Source of the DNA: Tetrastigma voinierianum
Taxonomy: Eukaryota; Streptophyta; Magnoliopsida; Vitales; Vitaceae
Direction of reading: 5' to 3'
Assembly: GCA_016808115.1 (NCBI GenBank)
Contig: JAEQBH010001842.1
Location: 186,001-250,000 of the forward strand
Length of the DNA stretch: 64,000 nucleotides
Below are positions 11,569 to 24,487 of the stretch, in pieces (the stretch's first letter is position 1; every line of letters begins with the position of its first letter). Both the position numbers and the translations under genes were made by a program. The notes beneath the pieces were generated by a model. The model did no database searches. It worked only from the letters and a program-made list of their open reading frames with translations, and was not told where the DNA came from.

Positions 11569-13872
11569 TGTAACACCTTAAAATATACCCTACCAGTTTT
11601 ATAACATGTTTAGGGTATAAAATAAGTTAAAATTGTATTTTTCCTGAATTTATATATTGCTAGGCAAAAATGATGAAATCGAGATTAATATAAAGTCGAG
11701 GGTAAAATAGTAAAATGTCTGATAAGGACTCGAGGGTCATAAGAATAAGTTTATATGCCATTGTAGAATATTTGATAGTAAGTGTAAATGAAAGAAATAG
11801 AGGACTTTAATGCAAAAAAATGTAAAACTTAACAAAAATGACAAGCCAAACATGGTCTTATGAAAGAATAAGAGATAAGACCAAATTTGGTCTTATAAAG
11901 GAACATTTCTCCTTTGGGTTTGAGAGCTTAGGGTCACAGTTGAGAGAAGAAGAGAAGAGTTGGTGATTTTGATCCATGTGATCAAAGATTTTGGTGATCA
12001 AGAAGAAGAAAGAAGAGAAGAAAAAGATTAAGGTATGGAAACTAAACCCAAAACCCTTTTTGATGATGTTTGGGTTTGGGGAAAACCCTAACTTTGCATA
12101 ATAATGATGGTTGTTGGGCTCAACTTAGTTATATGGTTGTTTGAGTTGGTTGTGATCCTCAATTGAGGAATGTTTGTATAAAGAAAATGTTGGGGTTTTA
12201 GGGAAGATGTTGTCAAAAAATTTCCAAAACTCACGTTTTTGTCTTAACCATCACTCATCCAAATTGAGTGATTCAAATTTCTAGGTAAACTAAACTTCTA
12301 AGGAGAACAAATCTCCTTGAAATAAGTGTATTCAAATTTGGATCTCATTAGTAGAGAAAGTCGTCAAAGTGAAGCTCATTTCGGACCAGGTTTAAGTGCA
12401 TTTTTAGTGCGGCTTTAGTGTTTAGATCATAACTTAGACATAACTTATCCAAATTTAGGGATAAACTAGACTTCTAGGAGAAAAAATCTCCTTAAAATAA
12501 GTATATTCAAATTTGGACCCCCATTAGACCCATAAAATTCGTCAAAGTGAAGCTCTATTTTCGGGCAGTTTCTGGTCTGTTTTGGTACAACTTTAGTGTT
12601 TAGGTCATAACTTGTCCATCACTTATCCAAATTAAGTGATTCAAATTTCTGGGATAAAGTAGATTTCTAGGAGAACAAATCAACTTGAAATAAGTATATT
12701 CAAATTTAGACCCTCTTGCCCCCAAAAATCCGTCTAAAGGGAACTCTATTTGCTAGAAATATTTTGGTATAAAGATATTCAAGTGCATAAATGAAATTGT
12801 AAAAGAATTATAAAAGTGATTTATATATGAAATGTGATTACATGAACAGAAATACAAGCAATAATGAGAACATGATCATACATGGATAAAAGTAACAACT
12901 ATAGTATATGTATAAAGGAATACTGTCTAAAAGTATCTTATGTGAATAGATGTGATTGAAATTATCCATGTATATGAGATGTGCATAGCTTGAACACGAA
13001 TAAAAATGTAATAAGATTGATTGTGTGCATATGTCCCCAGGTAGATGGATAGGTAAGCATGCTTATTAGGGATTACATGATATAGTTTGCCCCGTTTGGG
13101 TCATTCACAGTGACCTGTTTAGGTCAATCTGATCTGGGGATCCTTTGTTTCATCTGATGATAGTACCTTAATTTTATACGGTTTATACTCGTATCCACTT
13201 CTTGGAATATGCAGGCAAGACACAAGATGAGATAAAATGATTGAAATGGTTATAAGAACCATGTAACATAAAAACAATAATTTGAATTGAAAAATATGAT
13301 AGAGCTACAGTAAAATAAAAAGTACTATGTATTATGAAGAATGAACGTGAGAACTCTAATAAATGACATAGTGTACAAGTAGTCGGATATATGAACAACT
13401 AATGTGAAAATAGAAATTGTGTTAATTATATATTGTCATTAAGGACCACTACAAGTGGTCATATATGTTATATGTTTCCCACTAAGCTATAAACATACGG
13501 GTGTTTACATTTGTGTAGATGCCGAAGAGGACATCTCGAAGCTACGACACACGGGAGATTAACACAACAATATGAGTCAACATCTATGGTCATACCTCGA
13601 TTTTGAATATGTACATGTAAAGTTTTTTCATAATAGGACTTATATGTATAAGTCAATGAGACTCAGATATTTATCACGAGGACGTACCAGACACCATTAT
13701 GGTGATAGTGTTAAAAATTTTATTTCCTTATGGATTAAGTTTAAGTTATATTATGATACATTCAATTATATTTCGAAATAGGCCCACTAATGTCAGTAAC
13801 TCAGGTAAAGGAGTCCTAGTCCTGTGCCGCGTTCCCCCTCTTCCATCTAGGCGGGGGTTAGGGCGCGACGGG
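11569..13872 (+). repeat. 3' LTR of the Tekay-like element
   Basis: Begins TGTAACACC immediately after the polypurine tract and ends beside AAGAC. It aligns over its full length with the 5' LTR but with many single-base changes and short indels. The CATCCAAATT-type module recurs at about 12,259, 12,448 and 12,627. Confidence 0.85.
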
Positions 13873-13877
13873 AAGAC

Positions 13878-16509
13878 ATCACACTATGATTGTTGATGAT
13901 GAGGAGGAGAAGGGTGATGAGGATGTGTATATGTATCCGACTGACATGCACCCCGATGAGCGAGATAGATATCGAGAAGCAGTACGTGCATCAAAAGCTA
14001 GTGAATGGAACTGAGAATAGGTTGAAGGATTTATGAGAGACAAAAGAAAAATAGGTAAATCTTTATACCTAATTCATTTTTTCACATAATTATGTATAAA
14101 ATAATGTTATTTTAATTTATTTTTGCATAATTACGATGGCCAGTCTTCACAACCAGGTGATCCATCAAGACGTATGCAAAGATCACAAAGTGTTCGACAT
14201 ACGGATCCATCACCACCAATTGCACCATCATTGAACAAGTCTTCGGCTGCAAGACAAAAAAGCCTGAAAAATATGTTCAAAGGTGGTTCAATCAAGGAAA
14301 TAATGGGACGATTGATTAGCAAGTTCTTCATATATGAAAGTGATCCACCTCAAAAAGCAAACTCGCACCATTTTAAGAATATGATTTTTGGTGCACAATA
14401 AGCAGGTTTGTCTAATTGTATAATATGTTTTAATAATGACATTATTATCTTAAATTATAATAGCAAATTTGCAACCACTAACCAACTTTCCTTTAATTAT
14501 ATATGTAGGGATGGGCATCGAACCACCATCTCCATATGAAATCAAAAGCAAGTACTTGAAAATAGAGTATAAAGACATGGAAGCTTATGTCAACATACAA
14601 AGGGAGAAATTGGAGACATATGGACGTACAATTATGTGCGATGGATGGACCGGGCCAACAAAATTAAGCATAATTGATTTCATGGTATATTCAAAAGGAA
14701 GCACAATTTTCCTCAAATCTGTTGATGCGTCAGATAAGATTAAAGACAACAAATACATATATGGTTTGTTAAAGGAAGTTATCAAGGAAGTTGGAGAAGC
14801 AAATATGGTGCAAATTGTAACAGATAATGGATCTGCATTTGTGAAAACAGGAAAGTTGTTGATGAAGAAATACAATCTGTATTGGACTCCATGTGCAGCA
14901 CCATTGATTTAATGTTTGAAGACATATGTAAAATGGATAGTGTTGCTCAGTTGATCAGAAATTCCCGAAAGATAATCAACTTCATTTACAATCATGGTTG
15001 GTTGCTTGCAAAAATGTGACAGATCTGTGGTGGAGATATCGTGTGTCCTAGAGCAAAAAGATTTGCAACAAACTATATTGCCCTTGACAATCTTCTAAAA
15101 AATAGGGTTGATTTGAAGAAAGTCTTTATTAGTAATGAATGGGCATCTCACAAGCTTAGTCGGACAGAAGTTGGACATGAGGTTGAAAGGCTCATGTTTG
15201 ATCATGAATATTGGGAGAAGGTGGAGAAGCTAGTGTCCATCTGAGGCCTTATGAAGCCGGTCTTAGCGTTATTGATTCAGAAGTCGTCTCAACCATGCCA
15301 TTTGTCTACGAGTTGATTCGGTTGATGAAGACAAATTTAGATCGACTTAAAGCTAAAGAGTGGGTGAAACATATCATCACAGATCGTTGGGATAGAACCC
15401 TTAAGCATCCTCTTCATGCAGCAGGTAACTAATTAATATTCTCTTCACTGATATTCACATTTAATAATATTATGTTTCTATTATCATCACATACTAATTC
15501 TCAATAACTATTGCAACATACTATCTAAATCCAAAATTTCAATATAGACATGGAGTTGGTTGTGACCCTGAGCTACTTCAAGCTGTTCATGACATTTTTT
15601 CTAAATTAGATCCTAATGTTGAAGGCCTTTGTAATTTTGGAAATTAGGTAAATTAATGAGTTTCTAATTCTAATTAATCGATTCAATTTATTCGATTGAT
15701 TTTTTATTTTAGATTTTTTAACATTTTGAATTCACAGCTTATACTATTCCATGATGCAAAAAAAGGATTTGGTGATCGGGCAGCAATATCATCAAGATCA
15801 AAAATGGTTCCTGATGAGTGTTAACTCTCGTTAAAAGTAAATTTCATAACTATTTTATTATTATATATTGAATATAAGTAATTTTTATTGCAGTTGAATT
15901 GTGGTTTTTGTATGGAAATCAAGCTCTAACATGAAGGAATTTGGCCTTGAAAGTTCTTTCCCAAACCGCATCATCTTCAACGTGTGAAAGAAATTTGAGC
16001 ACATTTGCTCTAATTCATACCAAACAAAGAAATCAGTTTGCTTACCCTAGGCTCCAACAATTGGTTTTTTGTTATTACAACATGAAACTAAATATACATG
16101 ATATGGAGGCAAAGACCAATAAAGTTGCAGAAAATAATTTTCTCAATTTACTTGAAATTTCAACTGAGTTTGGTGAAGAAGACAAGAATCAACTATTTCA
16201 ATGGGTTAAATCTCTCCATTTAGATGATGAAGATGGAAATCTTGATCCACGAATTGTTGCACATGTTTGAGAAGCATGTGTTAATGTTGAGCAGGTTTTA
16301 TCCGAAGAAATTCATTGTGAAAGTTTTAGTCAAGACACGAGGGACTCATTTCAACCCGTTGTTACTTCTCGACCCTCTTTTGATTCGAGTGTTGAACATA
16401 GTAGTAAACCAAGTTTTGTTGGTACTTATACTACAAGTTATGATGGCTCAAGATGAGAGGGGACCAATGCTGGTAGTAATACTGGAAATGATGGTGGGGA
16501 TATTGCATA
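13878..16509 (+). pseudogene. hAT transposase main coding region (DUF659 and hAT dimerisation), broken
   Basis: The translation runs through DVYMYPTDMHPDERD (13,925-13,970) and AVRASKASEWN, with an intron at about 14,050-14,130. A basic KNMFKGGSIKEIMGRLISKFF segment (14,260-14,325) follows. The DUF659 block at 14,465-14,912 includes GMGIEPPSPYEIK, MCDGWTGPTKLSIIDFM and TDNGSAFVKTGKLL. After a frameshift near 14,905 come CPRAKRFATNYIALDNLL and NEWASHKLSRTEVG. The hAT dimerisation region at 15,940-16,090 shows LSQTASSSTCERN and QLVFCYYNMKL, and an acidic/Ser-rich tail reaches 16,509. Stops at about 15,017, 15,241 and 15,930 and frameshifts make it inactive. Confidence 0.85.
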
Positions 16510-19164
16510 TGTAACGCCCCAAAAATACCCCATAATTTTTTTTTTATAATTTTATTATATATTTCGGGTATAAATTGAGCCAACTTGGGTATTTTCCGGG
16601 AATTGTTAAATGAATATTGAATAAATGATTATATAGCTAAGAGCCAAATGCAAATATTATGCTAAATGAGAATTGATTGGACCGAAAGATTTACCCAAGT
16701 GTAAAGGGCAGTGAAATTTGTAAAATGAGGACCTAAGGGTCATTGTGATAAAGAATAAAAGGTCTAAGAGTGAATATGGAGAATTTAAATGAAAATAGAA
16801 AATATGGGGCAAGCTAGTATTTATGAGAACTTAAATTAAAGTGCATTTTGAGGCCCAACATGGCCTTCAAAGAATAGTGTTTAAGACGAGTATGGTTTAA
16901 GGGAGGTCATTTGAGCAATCCCGTTTTTGAGAAAGAGGGAGAGAGCTAGGGTTTTTGAATAGGGAGATTTGTGAATTGCTCCATGAAAATCAAAGCCGAA
17001 AGTGATTAAAAATAAGAAGAAAACTTGGCATTGAAGATTGGAAGAGATTTGAGGTAAGAAATAAACCCAAACCCCTTTGTTCTTGTGTTTGAGTGGGAAA
17101 ACCCCAAATGTGGATAAAAAGAGTTTTGTTTTGGTTGTAAATGAGTTTTGGGATTGTGTTGAGATTGTTTTGTATTGTTGGTTGGGATTGGTTTGGATTG
17201 GTTTTGTGTAGTGTTTGTAAAAAGGGAAAATGTTGAGTTTTTTAAGGAAATGCTGTCAAAATTTTGTAAAAAATCTATGTTCTTGTTTTTGCTATAGATT
17301 AAGTTATAATCATCCAAATTAAGTGATTCCAATTTTTAAAGAACCATAAGAGATAGGGCTACAAATGTATAGAAGGGAACATGAGCAAATTGTAGCTCTA
17401 AGGCTCCCAAATACGGGCTTAAAGGTGAGCCTGGGTAGCTCACTGGTTATGCTCTGTTTTGGGTATTGTTATAGTGTTTTAGCCATAAGTTGAGTTTCAC
17501 TCATCCAAATTGAGTGATTCAAAATTCTGGGTAAAATAGAAATCTATGGGAATAATGTACTTGAAGGAAGTGTATGCAAATTATTACCCCAAAGAGTCCA
17601 AAAATCTGTCAAAGTGGAGCTATGTGTAGAGCGATACGATTACGGCACAATTGGAGTGAATGCAGTGTAAATGCAATAACTTGAGTTTTGATGATCCAAA
17701 TTGGATGATTCAAGTTGGAGAAGAAACCTTAGAACCATAGCTTTAAATGATTAAAAGGAACCATTACCAAATTATGGAGTTAAGACCTATGAAATTTGGA
17801 ATAATAGTAGGTAACCGAGTGAGCTGGGCATACTAACCAGTTTGGCATTAAAATGCCGTAACTTGAGTTTGGGTGATCCAAATGAGATGATTCCAATTCC
17901 TACTAAAAATATACTCATAGAGATATAATTTTCTTAAAGGAAGCATGAGAAAAATATGGCTCATGTGTCCCCATAAAATTTTGCAAGTAAAGGGGTATTG
18001 GGTAGACATAAACCCTGACCAAAAACTCCTAAAATAACCTATCAATATGTGATTGTCATTGTATTTGAATTGGGTGACGAGAAGGAAAGCTCGCATTGAA
18101 GTCAAGATTCCGAAGATTGGAATCAAAGCGAAGATTTTGGTTTGTTCTATCTTCTCCTATTCTCGTTTCAAGATTTGAACTATTTGTTCTAAATGCATAA
18201 GAAAAGCATATTGAATTGATTTAATTGATTTGAGAAAAGTGATTGTGAAATGTTTGCATATGACAATTGCATGATTATTGAAAATGAGCTATTTATACAA
18301 ATGTACGTATGTATTATATTTTGCTATAAGGATTTGAATGTATAATAGAAGATATTGCTTAGTTTATTTAAGCTAACGATAGATTGGTATACCAATAGGG
18401 GTCAAAATAGTAGCTGCTATGACGATTGTATTGATGTGTCACTCCGATCGTGACCCGGCGAGGCCCGTATCGGTAGTATTCACTAATTGATTTTTAATAA
18501 CGATCCGGCCAGGCGGAACCGTGCTTTGTGTTCTCAGCGGATTTTATCTGGGCGCAAACCCGGCCGGGGCCGTGCAGTGATTGATATCTATTATCTTGAA
18601 AAGCATGGGTTAAATTAGTTGAAGCGGCGAATTGAATTGTGAAGTGAATTGAATTTGTGAGCATAATTGAATTGATTGGAATTATGAAATATTGGAATCG
18701 AAAAACATGTTTGCCAATTGAAATGAAAAGAGCATTGTGAAATGCATGATTTGATTAATGCATGATTTATTGAATATGAAAGTGTATATTCGGGATGATC
18801 AATGAACTATAAATGATTGTACATAATACAAGTATATGTATTGTATTGACATTGATCATCCAAAAAGATTTGAAAGTTTTGAATTGTTAAATTGCATGAT
18901 TTAAGATTAAAAAAGCTGGCCAGAAGAATGTATTTGTATAGAATCACTAAGCATGAAAATGTAGCGTATTGTTTTACCAATCTTGTAGTCTGGGAAGTGA
19001 TAGATAGTGATCGAAGCGGACCAGATCGAGAGCATGAGTCATAAGAGGTGCGGAGCATGCTCCGACTTGTGCATTCATGTCATGTTTCTTTTTGAACTTT
19101 GATATTTTGCAAAAACATTTTGAACTCTAAATATCTATTTTATAAATCATTTGAAAAGGCTTGA
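16510..19164 (+). mobile_element. Truncated LTR (copy A) inside hAT
   Basis: Starts TGTAACGCCCC like an LTR and aligns with copy B (19,165 onward) for nearly its whole length, but stops about 360 bp short of copy B's 3' end and abuts copy B directly. It contains four CATCCAAAT modules about 190 bp apart (about 17,311, 17,501, 17,692, 17,874) and a C/G-richer block at 18,440-18,580. No gag or pol was seen. It looks like the 5' part of a Ty3/gypsy-type LTR. Confidence 0.72.
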
Positions 19165-21097
19165 TGTAACGCCCCAAAAATACCCTATAATTTTATAATA
19201 AAAATTATTATATATTCCAGGTATAAATTAGGCCAACTTGGGTATTTTAAGGGGTATTAAATAAAATATTGCATAAATGATTATATGGCTAGGCAAATGC
19301 AAATATAATATACTAAATGAGTGATTACCAGGAAGTACCCAGAAATGAAGAAAAGAAGTAATGTGCAAACAAAAAAAAATTTGGGAAATGTGAAAAATGA
19401 GGACCTAAGGGTCAATTGTAAACAAGTTTATATGTCTAAGTGTAAATATGGGGATTTAAGTGCAAATAGGAATAAGTGTGAGCTAGATTGCCATTTGGGA
19501 GAACTTAACCCAAAAATGCATTTTGTAGCCAAACAAGGCCTTGAGGAAATGAGATATTTAAAAACCAAATAGTAGAAAAATGAGAAATGAGAATAGGATT
19601 GGAAAGGCCAAACTGTGGCCTTACACTTAAATGAGTTTAAAAGACCAAAGAGCAGGTCTTTGGGAGCTCGTTATAATAGCCAGGCAATCACGCGTTTTTT
19701 GGGAGGGTGAGAAGAGAAGAGGTAGGGGTTGAGAATATCCAGAATTTTGGTGGGAGATCATCCCCATTTTGGTCTCAAGTGATCAAAGAGGAAGAAGGAG
19801 CTAAAGCATAGGGTTCCAAATTTGAGGGGTAAGAAATAAACCCAAACCACTTTGTTCTTGTGTTTGAGTTAGAAAACCCCAAATGTGGATAAAGAGTTTT
19901 GTTTTGGTTGTAATGAGTTTGGATTGTGTTGAAGTTATTTTGTATTATTAGTTTAAGGATTGGTTGGATTGGTTTGTCTTAGTGTTTGTAAGAGAAAATG
20001 TTGAGTTTTCAAAAGAAATGCTGTCAAAATTTTGTAAAAAAACCTCTGTTCTTGTTTTGGCTATAGATTAAGTTATAATCATCCAAATGAAATGATTCCA
20101 ATTGGTAAAGAACCATAAGAGATAGAGATATAAATGTATAGAAGAGACTAGGAGCAAATTGTAACTCTAAGGCTCCCAAATATGGGCTTAAAGGTGAGCT
20201 CGGGTAGCTCATTGGTTATGCTCTGTTTTGGATATTGTTATAGTGTTTTATCCATAAGTTGAGTTTCACTCATCCAAATTGAGTGATTCAAAATTCTGGG
20301 TAAAATATACTTCTAGGGGAATAATTTACTTGAAGAAAGTGTAAGCAAATTGTTACTCCAAAGTGCCTAGAAATTTTTTCAAAGTTGAGCTATGTGTAAG
20401 AATAATCTGATCTGCTTTTCAAATTGGAGTAGTATGGATGTAAAATGCAATAACTTGAGTTATGTTAGTCCAAGTGGATGATTCCATTTGGAGAAAGAAG
20501 ACACAGTAGACCATGGCCCAAAATGAGTAAAACGTATCAGTATGGAGTTAAGACCCTGAAATTGGGAATAACAATGAGTAACAGGGTGTTGACATCTTTG
20601 ACTAGTTTGGCATTAAAAATGCATTAACTTGAGTTTGGGTGATCCAGTGAGATGATTCAGATTCCTACTAAAATAAACTCATAGAAAGCTATAATTTTAT
20701 TGGAAAAGGATGTAAGGCAAAATGGCTCAATTGTCCCCAAAAGAGGATTTGGAAGAGTGAAGGTGTATTGGGTAGACATCAGCCTAACCAAAAATCTAGA
20801 ATGCTAAATGGTTTTTCTTTAGTTGATGTCTTTGATTGTGAAATATGTGATGGATTGAGAGTTAACCGAGGAGGAAGAACCGGAGTTGATCGAGATTCAG
20901 GGACAGAATTGAGACGACAATCTTTGGGTTTGTTCTCTGGGCTTCATATTCCTCGTTCCAAGTTTTTGCATGTTGTTCTATATTTCCTATTCTCGTTTCA
21001 ATATTTGAAAGGCTTGTTCTAAATGCATAAGAAAAGCATATTGAATTGTTTTGAATGATTTGAAGGAATTGATTGTAAAATGTTTGCATATGAAAAC

Positions 21098-24000
21098 TGT
21101 AACACCCCAAAATATACTATACGCTTTATACCACGCTTAGCAGATAAAATAAGTTAAAATTCAGATTCGCTCGAAAAAAATCGACATTTTACGGAAATGG
21201 CAAAACTATGAATTTTGCCGCTTGTAAAAGTACCGAATGTAATTGGTGGAAGCCTAGAAAATTCTCTAGATCTCGTGATGATCTAAACCTGATCACAATA
21301 AGAATTCGGCCTCGCGAAATCTTAATGACCTAAAAGTTTTCCTCGTTGAATTCCAAGACAATGAAGATTTACTTAAAATTTGAAAAAGTAACTGACGCAG
21401 TGAAACTCGAAACTGATTTTAGAAAATCAAATGGAAAATATTTAAAGAATATATTCAATTATGATAAATGAAATTGAAACCTGATTTGAATAATTTGCTT
21501 TAACTAAAACTGACCAAGAAGTGAAAGAAAAGTGGAGATACGGGTCCTAATTTTAAAAATAAAATAAAATCTCGTGAGTGCGACTAGACGTGACGGGTCA
21601 CGGGGAGCGTGGAAAGGAGGAGATAGATTTTTTTTAAAATTTTCTTCTCTTTATTTCTTTCTCATATTTACGAAAATCGAACAGTCAGAATTCGTCGGGC
21701 CAAAAACGAAAAGTGCTCTACTCGACGAGGGCTACGCGAAAGTACCAAAAACACCGGATTTTGTCGAGAATTCAAGTAAGAATTTCGGAAAATCCTAATT
21801 TTCGGTATTTATCTACGGCGCTTGGTTCGATCACGGCCCACCAAGAGACAAAGTTGATCCACGTGATCGTAGCCACGCGCGGTGTAGCTCAAAATCTCGG
21901 AGTTTCGTCAAACTCCACGAGGTAAGGAATTTTCCCTACTTGGAATATTTTTAGGATAAAAGACATGTAATGGCATAGGTTGTTTCGAGGCCGAAATAGG
22001 CCGTGTGATTTAGTCCCAAGATTTTGGGACTGAATATTGGAAATATTTTCGATCGACTTCTGTGTACCGGACTGTGATTTAAGGATAAATTAGATAAAGA
22101 ATATGAATATATATATGAATAGTATGATATGGTTATGAATAGATGAATAATATGAATATAGGAATATAAGTGAAATGAATATATGATAGAACTACATGAG
22201 ATTAGGAAGTATACGATTATACAACACATGCTAGAAAAATAAATGATAGGAAAATAGTTACATGTATGGTAAACAATTCGAATACAAGAATCAGTTAAAA
22301 GATATATGAAAATGCAAAGATACGATGAACTGGATAGAGCAAGAAGATATAAGTTAACAAGATATAAGATGTTACAAGTAGATGACAGAGATATGATCCG
22401 ACAGTTATATGCAAATGTTATATGCTAATATACGATGAATATACGATGTAAATATGATACGAATACAAGAGTGAATAGGATGGAATATGAATTAATAAAC
22501 ATGAACTTAAAATGTGATATGCTGTATAGACATATATGAAATGACATACATGTATTGTAAAGAAAGAAATATGAGAATAGTGATATGAAGCTACAACATG
22601 AGAACAAATTCAGATTAAGTAATCATAGTAATATCGCATATGATTACCTGATAACAATACTTATTCTAGAATACGAGATATGTAATTTCGAACATAAAAT
22701 ACACATGGATTGTCCATTTAGAACCTAGTAGGATGGGAGAATGCCTAGGATATAGTTGTCGCAAAGAGGCGCTTACGTATATCATACTCAAGCTGTCGAT
22801 GACATAGATCCTGCTTTGATCATTATAAATGTCCCAAGCCAGTCACATATCATACGGCATAGGTCACTGTTTCGTATAGTGATGATACTTTCGGGTATAT
22901 ACAAGAGCAGATCATTGTCTCGCATGCTGATAGTACTCTGCACATACGCTATTTCCCCATATCCGCTTTCTAAGGTATTTGCGCATGAAACCTGGGTTAA
23001 GCGATGCGATAGCTTAAATGAAATGTATAGAATATATGACATGATATGGTACATAAAGACCATGCATGCGATGATAAGAGATGGTAGTTACAAGAACAAG
23101 AAGTAAAGTACAAGATGACAGTATATGAATTATGACAGTATATGAAAAGTACATAGTACATGAAAAGGACAAAGAACTGTATATGACAGTATATGGAAAG
23201 TACAAAGTACAATACATGAAAATTATATGAACAAGTACGGTATATGAAAGAGAACAGTATATGACCAGTATACAAGTACAACAAATAAAGTGTCAATGAC
23301 ACGAAATGTACGCATGTATAATATGAAAGTACAAGATATGAAAAGCACAAAGATAATGAAAAGCATGTAAAATATAAGATACGAAAATATAAGATGAAAA
23401 TATAGTGGAATGACAAAATATGATGAGATTCCTCGAACTGCCTTGAATGTCAATTCTATAGTCAGAGTGAAAACGCAAATGTAAAGTATATGACAATATA
23501 AGATCGTATAAGAAAATATATGATAAAACAATATGTAAGAAATGAATAGCATAGCATGGGCATGTAGCCACTACATGAAAGGAGACGTGATATAGGTACA
23601 GGATAAGAAATGATATATGTAATAGTACATAGAATGTAATAAGTCATAGAACTTAAAGATGAAAAAGACTAGAAACAGGTGAAAGACAGATGAAAGCATA
23701 CAAAAGTATCGTATATGAAAAGTATAAGAATGTAGATAAAAGTATAAGACAAGATAAGATAAAGTTATATGAAAGTATTCTCTGAGATATGAAAGTATAT
23801 GATACATGCACAAGATACGAACATGAAAGGAAACGAACATGAAAGTATAGGAAACTTGCAAAGAATATATACAAGAAATAATATGAAATGATCAAGTATA
23901 CGATATAAGCAAACACAAGAAATAGACAAAGTATATGTGATAGATAAGGAATGATATGATATATGCACATGTTTTGAACCACATGAAAGGCATTAGATAA

Positions 24001-24487
24001 GATGATGAGTGTTGCCATAAGTATATGATCTCGTAGAGGGTATAAGAATGTATTCATTGCTTGCGACGATCAATGTTATTATCATCCATGTACATGTTTT
24101 CACTAAGCGTAAAGCTTAGCACTGCTTCTTTAATCCGTGTAGGTACGTATGAAGACAAGGATAGAGGATGTGACATTCCACATCGCAAGACAGCCATCTC
24201 AGAGGATGTGCTCACCGCGACCGTTCGTTAATCTCTGATTTTATATGTATAGTTTTGTAATAGTAATTGTAATAGTACAAGTAAAGGGACTCTAGTATAT
24301 GTGTATATAATATAATGAATGCCACTATAGTGGTATGTATAATGTATATGCAAAAAGAATTTTTGTTATTACAGAAATTGTGCATATGAATGAGAAAACA
24401 GGACAGGTCGCCGAGAAAGAAAAGGTTAAAGAGTCTCACACGGCAGACACTTCGTCGACACCCCATCGGGTGCCTGCCTAAGGCCAC
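21098..24487 (+). mobile_element. 3.4-kb solo-LTR-like insertion within copy B
   Basis: Starts TGTAACACCCC and is bounded by the exact 5-bp direct repeat AAAAC (21,093-21,097 and 24,488-24,492). Copy A supplies the uninterrupted version of the site, proving an insertion. It resembles an LTR (TGTAACACC start, AT-rich) and no gag/pol was seen. Its 22,080-24,000 part is packed with short ATATGAA and AAGTATA-like units that produce long but meaningless minus-strand frames. The right edge is set by the duplication and does not end in a clear CA. Confidence 0.72.
22080..24000. repeat. Degenerate purine-rich short-repeat block
   Basis: The plus strand is dominated by ATATGAA, AAGTATA, AAGTACA and GATATGA words with strongly reduced C and T-poor runs. 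Overlapping minus-strand frames rich in Phe, Tyr, Ser and Ile are a product of this composition, not genes. The block lies wholly inside the 21,098-24,487 insertion. Confidence 0.6.

Larger units (their letters stand above)
4611..13872 (+). mobile_element. Ty3/gypsy chromovirus (Tekay-like) LTR retrotransposon, inactive
   Basis: The element has a 5' LTR (4,611-~6,896), a primer-binding site close to tRNA-iMet at 6,901 (TGGTATCAAAA), gag and pol pieces in the order protease, RT, RNase H, integrase, chromodomain-like tail, a polypurine tract (AAGGGGGGAGAG, 11,556-11,567) and a 3' LTR (11,569-13,872). The 5-bp flanks are AAGAG (4,606-4,610) and AAGAC (13,873-13,877), a target-site duplication with one mismatch. 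It lies inside the hAT transposase coding sequence. Both LTRs carry many substitutions and indels relative to each other and all reading frames are broken, so the insertion is old. Confidence 0.88.

Noticed and set aside
22951..24057. Several overlapping minus-strand frames rich in Phe, Tyr, Ser
   Set aside because: They arise from the strand-biased short-repeat block within an LTR; frames overlap in all phases.
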